Shown here one piece after another: positions 24,601 to 36,600 of a stretch of 64,000 nucleotides of DNA (position 1 is the stretch's first letter; each line of letters opens with the position of its first letter). The stretch is from the NCBI GenBank assembly GCA_015680685.1, contig MNCI01010846.1, positions 1 through 64,000 of the forward strand. Direction: 5' to 3'. The notes below the pieces were generated by a model. The model did no database searches. It was not told where the DNA came from and saw only the letters and a list, made by a program, of their open reading frames with translations. This stretch comes from Gnetum montanum (taxonomy: Eukaryota > Streptophyta > Gnetopsida > Gnetales > Gnetaceae). A program made the position numbers and the translations under genes.

Positions 24601-27600
24601 GAAATCTTTTTTTTCCTCTTTAGAACTGCTGCGATGGTTCTGAGTTCAAGTGTTATTTCACAGATTTTTTTTGATAGAACTACGACGATGAATCTCAACT
24701 AGTGCCAAAAGCCAATGGTGTTGCAGGGTTGTTCTCTCTCCAAGCCCATGATAATCTCAACTACTGCAGAAATTTTTTCCCTTAGAGATACATTGCACCC
24801 ACCATCATTTCAATTACTGCAGAAATTTAAACTGAATTATTTCTAATCTGATGCAGAACCTTAAAATGAGCTTTTTGCCCCCTTCAATATAGCACTCGTG
24901 ATCATCAACGGACGATGAACAACACAGAAAATTAAAACTGAGTTTTTTCTGATAAAAACAGAAAGTTAAAATTGAGTTTTTTTTCGTTAAAATACAGTGT
25001 AGAAAATGCCTCCATTACCCATGAGGCCGTGAGTTCATGACCCATCAATAGATATCGGGCAGTCATCCCTACCACACCGGCAGCTAGAAAGTTTACGTGG
25101 CTGTTGCCACATTAGAGAAGATCGTAGGCAAGATAAACTGCATTAGGAAAATACACTTCTTGGTTCCATCTTCAAATTTGTCTAGCAATTGACTAGGAAT
25201 TTTCACGACAAACACATCCAAATACCTTCATGTGAGACAAATTAAGTACCTTCTTGTGCAACAGCTCATAAGGTGTCTTCTCTTTACTGGAAGCTGCGAT
25301 CACTTTATTCAAAAAGTATGTGGCAACATGTATGGATTAAGCCCAATAAGATTCCGGTAGTTTGGCATGTTTAATGCAACATCTTTCCTTGTCTTGGACA
25401 ACTCCATTCTTATTCAACAGCTCCATTAAATTGAGGTGAGTAACCACATGTTTTTTTAAAATCCCATTTTTGTTAGAGAGAAGTCTTTAAATTCTTTTGA
25501 GATGAATTCACCACTTTTGTCTAATCTTATTGCTTTGATCTTCATACTCAGCTTGTTCTCCATCAACTCATGAAAGTTCCAAATGTCTAGTCCTTAGATT
25601 TTTTTTTTGAGAAAATTTTGGGAATATATTAAAATAAATATAGCATATTTACAAGAAAACTAGGGGAGAGAAACCCCCAAGGTAACTGTCTAAAACCCAA
25701 AAATTGAGGTGGTTGTTAGGCCCCAAACCTTCTCTCCATCCACCCAGCGGTAAACATTCTTTCCCGGCCACACACACCAAAGCCAAAAACACGTCCCTAG
25801 GCCCCTTCTATACATGACCATAGGTGATAAGAAAAGCCTGAAACACATGCCCAACCATCCAAGCAGGGCAGACCCAAAATAGACACAGGAAAACAAACAA
25901 AATAATAGCAAAATCGACACACCCCACCCCTCAAAAATGCCTAGGCAGGCAGGTGCATGTACTTGCAGTTAGGTCGATATTGCAAGTGGAGAATGTCCGG
26001 TAGAATGCAATGCTCCTCTGTATCCACAAAGGTGGCCACTTGCTGAAAAATCTTAAAGGCCTCAGCCTTACGTGCCCTAGTGGCCGCACTACCCCTATCA
26101 TCCGGATGGAGTTTCGCTGACACAAGTTGGATGTGCCATTTGAGTTCCTGCTAGGACGAGTTACGATTAATTTGCATCCTGACATAGGGGCATTTCCTCT
26201 CTTGCAACTAGGTGATTGTGTTTTGTTCATGTGCTCAATCAAGTTGTTGCCGGAGCACTTTGTTCTCCCTGTGTTCATTTTTACTTTGAATCTCCTTCTG
26301 TTCTAGTGTATGCTGATTGAGCTCCTCCTATTGGAGCTCCGCCTTCAATTCTCGGTGGAGTTCTTCTTCTAGCGTAGCCTTGGAAGCTATGTTCTCCACT
26401 TCCCTTTGTCGTCGAAGTGCCTCGACCATTTCTTGGTGTTGAAGCCCCAACTACTGCTGAAAGGCCTCTTTCCTAGCCTTGCACTTTGCCTCCCATATCC
26501 TCCTTCCCTCTGCACGTGCTTGAGAGGTGGCCTCCTCCACAGTGGCATCAATGCTTTTCTGCAAGGTGGACAGATCCTGACTTCCTTCTGATCTAGTCCT
26601 TAGAATTCAAAATGTAGGTCCTAGTAAATTTGGTGTGATAATCAACAATGATAAAAAAATATTTTCCACCTCCAAAGGCTGTTGTAAGCACATGACCATT
26701 TAAATTCATGTGTAGCAATTCAAGGGGCCTTTCGCATCTTAGCATTTGTGTATTGTTTGGGGCTGATTTGAGCTTACCTCTTGAATGTATTTAACATGTT
26801 TCATTGGGAGTATCCTTGATTTGAACTTCATGGGCTTCTCCTTATTGGGATATGAGACATGTCCAAGCCTTCAATGTCAAAGTCGAGCATCTACTGCATA
26901 TATTTTGTTGTTTGTATTCTTTGGTGGGTCTTCAATTTGATTTGTTACTTGTTGGTCATTAATTCTCTGTTCTTGATTTTTAATGCTTTAAACATTAATA
27001 GACTGTTCATGCCTTGAAAATCTATGCAGAAAATTCTGTTGTTCAACATCTTGATTTTTGCCACTTCTTGGTTATGTGTGTTTATAATTGTGCATACATC
27101 ATTCTTTAATCTAACAATGTTGCCTCTTTTGGTTATTTGTCCAACTAATGAAAGTGAATTTGATAGCTTAGGAACATAGAAAACATCCTTGATAGTGATT
27201 GGATGTCCATTAGGAAGAGTTGCCACAACTTTTCAAATGTCTTCTATCTCAATGAATTTGCCATCACCTACTTTAATTCTTCCAAGATCATTACTAGCCT
27301 AAGACTTGACAAAATGTCCTTTGTGTGGGGTCATGATTTGAGCAACCACTATCAATCATCCAACTTTGTGGTCCAATTTGTGCTTGCATAGAATAGGCCG
27401 AAAGTGTGGTGGTGTTGTTTTGATGTTTATAATTTGATTTTGGTTGTTGGTTGATTTGACTTTGAGATTGTCATGTCCTCATTTCTAAATGGTGTTGTTT
27501 CGTAACTAGGATGGTGTCGTTTTGAAACCAAATGATATAATTAATGTGATAAGACCCTTGATGAATGTGCATGTTGTAATAATGGGCATGTCTCTTGAGG

Positions 27601-30600
27601 TAACCTTTGGGTTTGACCTAAGGTATTTATACTTGGTAATTAGATGTTAGGTCAGTATGGTGTGGAGCTAGTAAAGGTGAGTAACATATGTTGGGTGAAG
27701 TGGACTAGGAAGGGACTTGACCACCCTTTCTTGGCCAAGTTTAGATCTAACTGTGGTGGTAGTACTAAATTGCCTTAGATAGATGCCAAAGAAAGGTAAC
27801 CCAAAGAAACTCTCAAAGCATGATATAGATACATTCATTTATTTCCCAATTTTGCTATTAATGAAGTTCTTTTTGATTTTCTTTTGCATGTTCCGTATTG
27901 TGTTTACTATGCATAATGTCAAATATAGTGTATGTTTGACATTTGGCACTACATTCAAAGCAAGCCATGATCCAAGGTGAATTAGAATCAAAGGTTGACC
28001 ATGACGCAATGCTGAACTTCAAGCCACAATCTAGGTGAACCGTGAACCATTGTTAGAGGTGCATTAGGTCCAAGATGAGCCATGCCCATCTAGTACATTG
28101 ATTTCCATAGACAACTGGACTCCAATGATACATCAACAAGGTACATCAACTACAAGAGATTCTGGTGAAACAAGGGTAACATCTTTCTAGGTAACTCTTA
28201 CCTATTTCATAGTAGTATTAGCTTTTCCCATAGTCTTGGGTAAGGACCCCAATTGTTACATCCTAATTAGTGAAGCAACTTAGATAACCTTTAGTGCCTC
28301 ACCATAAGGTTAGCCACCCTTACCGAAATTCATCTTCTAGGACCATGCCTCATTATTTGGTCTTTCCTTTCCAAAAATATTCAAATCCTAAATAGCAACA
28401 AACCTAATATTTCATACTTATATGGGGTCTAATCAGATACAAATCAATATAAGATTTCATTAAATTAACATAAAGGTGTCAAGCTAGTATAGATCCCCTC
28501 TACTTAGCTAGTAAGGGTCATTACCAAGGAGTTTTGTAGGTTAGACAATAACTATGTATTTGACAAACTCAACTTGATAATCCTTATTCCATTCTTTGAG
28601 AGTCTACCCATCCTTTCATTATTGAAGTTAAGTCACTTAGAAGTCCTAATCTTATCCTTGAATTAGCGTATTAAAATTAATTAGGTGAAATAGTTCATTT
28701 TAGTCTTTTAAAACAATGAAAATTTAACTTAGTTTTTATACTTGGAAATTATGTCTAAGACATAAGTGCTCGTTGAGACGATTCCAATGATATCAATTTT
28801 ATCCCATTTCGACTAATGCTTAGAGAGATATTGAGGTCTGAAGTTTTTGGAAGAATGTGCTATAATTAATTAAATATGTGTTTAAAAAATTGAATAAATA
28901 AATTAAAATAAATTTTATAGATTGGAATTGAACTCACAACCTTTAAGTCCACAACTTTAACTCTTAAGGCTTGTTGCCTTAACCACGAGGCTACTTGTCT
29001 TGGTTGTGCTAATATTAGCTAACATTTTATACTTAAGTGTTGTTTTTGTTAAAATTTAATTTATAAAAATAAATAATAATGAAAAAATAGGAATTGTGCA
29101 GGGCCATGTTGTCCATGGTAGCTGTGCAAGTTTGTAGCTTGGGCTGCTGTGTGCGTTGGCATTGGTTGTGAGTAGCACGGTGCATAGTTGTGCCTCCACA
29201 GCCAAGTGTTGCAAGTCAAAACCCTCTTCCTTTCCTTCCTTGCACCATGCCCTTAGAAGAGTATGGAGAAGAAGCACATGTTTGCATTGTTGATGAGCGG
29301 TGGAGCATCCAACACTCTACCATACAAGTCATGAGTGCTCATGTGCGACTAGATCGTAATCCGTAGATGGACAATGTTATTATGCTAAGGGTTGATATTA
29401 GGTTTGTGATCGTTGTCTTCCCACTTTGAGCTAGTGAAGTGCAAGTGTATGGTTTAGCTCTTAGTGAGGCGTATGATTAACTAATGTTGTCAGGCACTTA
29501 AGTGCTCCTAAAGTAAACATGATTGAATAAGTTCTAAGTCTAGGTAGCTAAGAAAACATAAACCTATCTTAGCCTAATGAAATGGACATTTGGTCCTGGT
29601 CTACCGTACACGCCTTGGACTTGTGTAGCTATCGTTGGGATTACCAAGTGGAATTACCACTAGGTGAACCAAGCAATGCCACTACTGGGTTACCAGATAG
29701 CCACACTTGGTGCTCAAAACTAGTCATATCCATTTCGCTTACTAATGATGTACAAGATAAAGTGCGTTGAAAAATAAAGTGTTAAGCTAAGAAAACAATA
29801 AAAATTGTGCTGAGTAAGCAAATAAAACTATGTGGATGTTGCAATGATGGAGAGCAATCTCGATCTTTTTTTTTTGTTCATGAACTGCATCTAAGTACAA
29901 TTCACTTGAATAAAGATGTTGTTCAACTGCTAAACATCACACTATGGGCATTCACTTCTATTATAACTATGAAATAAAACTGCAAGAATTTCCCTAAGTA
30001 TGCTAATGAAAAGTTGTTGATTGTGCACCTAAGTGCTAGTATGTATAGGGCTGCACACATCTCGAGACATCATATCAATAATGACGTAACATGGGTTATG
30101 CTAGTATGTATAGGGCTGCACACATCTCGAGACATCATATCAATGATGACGTAACATGGGTTATGACATCGTATTCATGACATCATTGCTACAATAAAAA
30201 ATTTGACTTCATCATATCCCCATGACTGATTGGAAACTCGTTGATAAAGTCAAATTTTGAGTCCAAATGACATTGTATCAATGATGTCGTTGATTAGATG
30301 TTGCTTCTCATGATATGTCATCATTGATACAATGTGTTAGGATGTGTGCACCTCTATAAATACGACACTTGGGTGCACAATCTAACACACAATTCATTAC
30401 ACTCTTAGGTAGACTCTTGCAGTTTGTTTTCATAACTTAGTGATAAAAGTGTATGCTTGTAGTGTGGTGTTAAATAGTGAATGAAGTCTTTATTTGAGTA
30501 GATTGTACGTGGACACAATTTGTCAATGGCAATAAAGATCAAAGCTATTTTACATCATTGTAGTGTCACTTGGTTTACTTTTTGTTTACTTAAGAATAAT

Positions 30601-33600
30601 TTTCCATGTTTTCTTAGTTAACACTTTACTTTCTCAAGTACTTTACCTTACATGCATAATTAGTACATCAGCATGGGTACGATTGGTTTTGAACGTTAAG
30701 TGTAGTTGTCTAGTAATCCCAGTAGTGGTATTATTTGATTTGCTATGTCGTGATTCCACTTGGTAATCCCAGTGGTAGTTGCATAAGTCCAAGACATGAC
30801 TGGAGGACTAGGAACGGATACCTATTGCTTAGGATAGAATAGATTTACTTACTTGTTATTATCTAGACTTAGCAATTATTTTCATCCCATTATGTTTACG
30901 CTTAGGAGTTATTTGGGCCATGCAACATCAACTATCATATGCCTCACTGCAAGCTAACCATACACTTAGACTTTACTAGCTTGAGTGGGAAGACAACGAT
31001 TGCAAGCTTAACTCAATTACTAGCATATCAACATTGACCATCCATGGATTACGATCAAGTTGTGGGTGAACACTTGTAACTTGTATGGTTGGGTGTTGGA
31101 ATGCTTCATTGCTCATCACTCGTCTTTGAGTTAAGACAAATGAGGATAGAGTCCCTTACAAAATTTGGGAGGTAGACTTGACTAGACATGACTAATTGGC
31201 TATTTACATGACTTAGAATGCCGCAATGGTGTTTTTACAAAATGACACAATTACTTGACAAAACAAAACAAAATTTGAAGTAGCTTGATGTAGTTTATGT
31301 TCCAGGTGGTGGAGGCTCTTCCATTGGCTTCTTTCCTTTATTATTAGGCTTTTGAAATTGATATCAATTTAGGAGCGCCTAAAGCTTATCTTCTTTTGTT
31401 CTTGGGTTATGTACCATCCATGCTTGTTGAGCAATGTTAGATGGAGCGGGTACCTCCCATGGGCAAGGCAATTATGGAAACATCTTATTTACTTTCACTT
31501 ATCAGGCTGCAAATTGCCATCTTTCTTCTTCAAATTCTTTGGTTGTCTTTTTGAGTTCTTGATAATTTGACATGTGATGTGCTGGGTTTGTTGTTACATC
31601 TTTCTTCCTGTGGTAGCTAGCCTTGACAATTTCTAGCTCTGAGTTTGCCACATGTAGCCTCTGTAGTGCATTCTTCCTATTGGTAAACTCTTTCTCATAC
31701 ATTGCATATACGATTGCTACCTGCTGCTCTAATTCGTTTTGAGGCTTGCTTGTTGTTAACATGGCCAAGTTAGCATATTGGAGATTCGCTAACCCCATGT
31801 ATTTTGTAAGTTCTTCAATCTATAAGTCTTTATTTTTCATTTCTGCCTAGTGGACATGGGCTAAACTATCCAAGATGGGTTGCCAATTTGGATTTTGTGT
31901 AGAAAGATAATTGATCTTGACCTTTGCCATTTGGATCTCTTTTTCATTGATTTGCTTGTACATGCCCACCTGATCTTTGAAATGCTCTTTGAGTCTTTTG
32001 TGCTTTCCTTTCATCTCTCAAATTTACCAACTCTGTTTGTAACCGTTGCACTTCGTTTTCTGCGTGTTCAGCTCTAGAGCCAACTTCCCTTTTGTGGCTA
32101 TTATATTAGACTGGACTGGAGTCATATTGCTTGGGATATCAAAAAGATTTTGCATTACTTGGCCTATCTGTAGTAGTTTGTCCAAAATATCTTTGTGCTT
32201 CGTAGGGGTCATCGAGGTTCTGGTAAGCATTTAAGCATCCCATGCTCTAGAGATATTGGCTGGTGGCACAATAGGTACATTAAATGATTCTTTTAAGTGG
32301 TTAGTGATGACCTCTGTGGCTCCTGTTGCATCTTGGCACAATAGGTACATTAAATGATTCTTTTAAGTGGTCAGTGATGACCTCTGTGGCTCCTGTTGCA
32401 TCTTGATTTTGCATGACCACGGCAGTGGCGCCTTCATTAGTTTTGAGCATTACTTGGAATGATGCAGCATTCTTGGATATTTGCTGTGTCCAATCTTCTT
32501 CTCCTCTTGCTTGCAATGACACCTGCATGTTGGCTGGATCTGTGGAGATTGTGGTCCTTACACAATGCTCCCTTACTTTATACAAATTTGCCCCTTCCCT
32601 TGTTTCCCAACTTATTGTCTTTGCAATTTGTTGCAAATGGCTCATGGATGGTCTGTAATCTTGTGGCGGTAGTGGTGGCAGTACTTCTTGTTGTTGTTGT
32701 TGCTGCTGCTATTAAAGTATGTCTAATATGAACATGGTTGAATTGGTTATGAACTCATATTATTAAAGTATCCATAGCATAACATGATGGAGTGTGTCTA
32801 ACATGAGCATGGTTAAGTTGGTTATGCATCCATATTATTAAAGTATATGTAGTATGAGGTTGTGGTTCAATTCTTAGGCAATGCAATTTGTAAGCTCATT
32901 CAATGTTAAAGTGGTTGAGTTACAACAAGTGAATTATATATTAGCTGTCTACACAAAGCTGATATTCAATGTATAATGTTAAGATAATAAATGGAATGCT
33001 GATATCGAATGTGCAATGTGAAGATAATAAATACGGTTCACCATGAAACACAAAATAAAGATACATTCAGCTGTCTTCAGATCTTAGTATTTTGAGCAGG
33101 GTGTGTAACCTTGTGATTGCATGATGCTTGAGTCACATGAGGAAAGCTATCTATTTTGACGGTGTCCATAAACATTTTATCCTATTTATATTGTCACAGC
33201 CAAATAATAAGACATCGCAACTACCAAATCAGAAAAAATTCAATTTTTCTCATTTGGGCCATCCACATCATCCGATATATTGGGCTACCAAGAATCTGCA
33301 AAATAAAATTTTTTTTGAATCTTCTTACATTTAAAAAATCTACAAAATTAAATACCAAAAACATTTTAGATCTATTAAAGTAACATGCAATTAGGCAAAC
33401 ATAGTAATTATGCAGTGACAAATAATAGCATGAAAGAATTGGAAAAAAAATATCTAAGTATTTTTACGTTGGCTCTATGGGATAAATACGTTGGCCATCA
33501 TATTTATGAAGGAACTAGAGATAAAATACTCACATGAAACCTCATAAAGGAACTAATATAAAAGCTTAACCAAATTACCTAGCATCATCTTCCCTCTTCC

Positions 33601-36600
33601 ATTGTAGAGCATCATCAGATGTTTCTATATTTATGCAGGAACTAGAGATAATTTAAAAAATTACCTACTTTTTATCATCAGATATTTTGGTTGGATCTGA
33701 ACTTAGGAAAACTATGCTATATGCTATTTGTAACACTCTTGAACTTTCTGAATAGTAATGCTCTATGGTGGAAGAGGGAAGATGATGGTAGGTAATTTGG
33801 TCAAGTTTTTATATTAGTTCTTTCCTTTATGAGGTTCCATGTGAGTATTTTATCTCTAGTTCCTTTATAAATATGCTGGCCAACGTATTTATCGCATAGA
33901 GCCAACATAAAAATACTTAAATAATTTTTTTCCAGTTCTTTCAGCCTATCTTCTATCAGGTTCTATGTGAGTATTTTATCTTTAGTTCCTTCATAAATAT
34001 ACAGGCTAACGTATTTATCTCATAGAGCCAACGTAAAAATACTTAGATAAATTTTTTTCTATTCTTTCAGGCTATCTTTTATCACCGCATAATTACTATG
34101 TTTGCTTACTTGCATGTTACTTTAATAGATTTGAAATGTTTTTGGTATTTAAGTTTATCACTGCATAATTTCTATGTTTGCTTACTTGCATGTTACTTTA
34201 ATAGATTTGAAATGTTTTTGGTATTTAAGTTTGTAGATTTTTTAGATGTAAGAAGATTTGATTTTTTATTTTATTTTGCAGATTCTTGGTAGCCCAATAT
34301 ATCGGATGATGTGGGTGGCCCAAATGAGAAAAACTATTTTTTTTTTGATTTTGTACTTGGTGTTTTATTATTTGGCTTTGACATTATAAATAAGATAAAA
34401 TGTTTATGGGCAACGTGAAAATAGATAGCTTCCCTCATGTGACTTAGGCATCATGCAATCACAAGGTTACACACCATGCTCAATCTTTGTAAAGTGGTTG
34501 AGTTAAAGCAAGTGAATTATATTTCAGCTGTCTACACAAAGCTGATTTTCAATGCATAATGTTAAGATAATAAATGGAATGCTGATATCCAATGTGCAAT
34601 GTGAAGATAATAAATACGGTTCACCATGAAACAAGAAATAAAGATACATTCAGCCATCTTCAGATGTCAGTATTTTGAAACTGGAAGGTTTAAACAAGAG
34701 GAGGGGACCAATTCAGCTTGGCTACAGGCGTAGGAGAGTTTCGTACCCTTCATCTTGGTCAAGTGTTCATGATGGTGGACGGTGTTGGAAGAGTTAAAGA
34801 TGGCCAAAACAGGTGCTGCAACTAACAAATGATTCTCAGGTTCAAAAAGGCCTGAGTATGAGAGGTATTGAGGAGGCTACATGGGTTAGGGTACAACTTT
34901 AGCTTAGAGTCTGAAATGTTTTTGATATTTAATTTTGTAGATTTTTTAGATGTACTAAAAGGATGGAAAGGAAAAAAATCTGATCAAATTTTTTGGTTGT
35001 GAATTAAAATGATAAAAAAAAAAAAAAACTTTGTGCTTGAAAAACAAGAATTTGCTATGATAAGACCTCTAGATCCAAGCGACCAAGAATGAATGAATCT
35101 ATTGTTATAGCTAATTTCCTTAAGCCAAACACTGACAACCTTTGCCATCTAGAGTTGGGAGAGGCTTGTATGATCAGTTGTTGGAATTATGGAACAAAAA
35201 TTGTTCTCAGGAACACAAAAACCAAACACAAAAATCTGATGTTGCTGCATGTGGCACCTTTTTGTCTTAGCTGAATGATAAAAATAATCCCATTGATTCA
35301 GAAGCCATGTTACCAAAAACTCAATCACAAAAGGTGGCTTCTCCATTGCAGTTCAATATAGATGCGTGCTAAGTTGAAGATGACGATAGACAATATGCAA
35401 TACATGTCTCAAACGGAAATGTAAATGGCTTTCATAATTTGGTAGAGAATGGTCATAGTTGGGCAGTCACTGGGGTAAATCAAAATCGGTTTGGTAAGTT
35501 ATGCACAGATCAAAGAGGGGTAATCAGGACAGAACATATCTCAATTTTATTGCCATCATGGCAATGTATCTAGGTATATTAAGCACTCAAATAAAATTAT
35601 GAACAATCTACTTAATCCATGTTGCAAGCACTCAACGAGAAAATCCTAACTTCTACAAGATGAAATTGTAAGAGTTCTGCTAAGAAAATGATTGAATAGT
35701 ATCATAAATGTGGTGGGTACATGCACTTATATAAGCATTTATTGCAGTTATATCAACACATTAGTTTTGATGAACCAAGGAATACGTCAATGTGATAAAC
35801 TAAATTGACATTCAACATACCTCCATGATTGACCAAAAACTCAATTCTCAAGTTAACAAAATTAGGATAGAGTTATTTACAACATTGGGGAAATATGAGA
35901 TCAACTAACTCACAAACTAATTTCCTAGGTAGAAAAAGTTATGTCATGGGTATATTTGGGCTTGGGAAGGCTGAAAATGCCTTTGGAATTGCCAAATTTA
36001 GGTTTTTCATGGGTTTTATGTTGGTCAAGCCAAAAACTACGCTGGAACCACCTGCAGCCAGCGTAGTAATTGTTGGGCTTTAATTTTCACAGCAAGGCCA
36101 GTGTAGCTTTCATGGAAGTCAATGTATCTGTCCAAGGCCAACATAGTTTTGGTGGTATTTCTTGTTGTTGTTGTGGTTGTTGCTGTTCAGCTTGTGCTTG
36201 CTACTGTTGATTGGTAGCGGAAATGTTATTGGCAGGTGTGGAACCTACAATGCCCTCGGTGCTTGTTGGCTTTTCTAGCTAATCTTTCTTTGGTAGCACC
36301 AGCTTGAACATTTCTGCATAGGAAGCATTTTGGGCCTTCTTAGGGACATCATTGGTGCACCACAGGATTCTAGCTTACTTGCATAGCTTTTTGATGAGGT
36401 AAGGGAATGGAAGTGTTGGCTTCCCTGGCTTTTTCTCTTTGAACCACCTTTGGAGTTCAAGGATAAACAAATGAGCAATGTTGGCATTCAATTTTTCCAT
36501 CAAAATTGCACTTCCTCTTGCCGCATATGTGGATATTCTATTGAGCTGTTTGGTTGGAAATAAGTTATAGGTTACAATCTTGAAATATATTTTCTCTTCG

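Larger units (their letters stand above)
22755..27420 (-). pseudogene. Truncated copia polyprotein (element C) in PUS3 intron 3, with two insertions
   Basis: Minus strand, high to low. Protease with an intact active site (about 27330-27400, SWMIDSGCSNH) is followed by VGDGKFIEIED and then the pre-integrase region (26945-27226, DVFYVPKLSNSLSLVGQITK). Integrase (25430-25590) has IKAIRLDKSGEFISKEFKDF. The link to RT reads KKCIFL, interrupted, then GFDNKTSGYKRFDP. RT (23655-23867) has LRQMDVNLAFLNGNLEDEVY and VFQPQGF. RNase H (22752-23192) has VDWAGDQEERKSTSE and SSCEAKFIAM, then KHINIKEK. It stops inside RNase H without a 3' LTR. Two later insertions are marked separately. Confidence 0.88.
32715..36150. 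mobile_element. 3.4-kb composite insertion in element A, with a third LTR of family C
   Basis: The coding sequence of element A breaks at a (TTG)n/Gln run near 32715 and resumes near 36150; both flanks read CTTGTTGTTGTTGT or TTCTTGTTGTTGTTGT. The insert holds a foldback element with flanking direct repeats (32901-34678). Near its right side it has the end of a further family C LTR (about 35817, TTCAACA before TACCTCC). Element-internal sequence related to 37572-37690 follows (ACTCAATTCTCAAGTTAACAAAATTAGG). Its left boundary is uncertain. Confidence 0.6.

Noticed and set aside
28906-29010. A functional tRNA gene
   Set aside because: Box A and B are present, but I could not build matching acceptor and anticodon stems, and an AT-rich tail follows; a SINE or pseudogene fits better.
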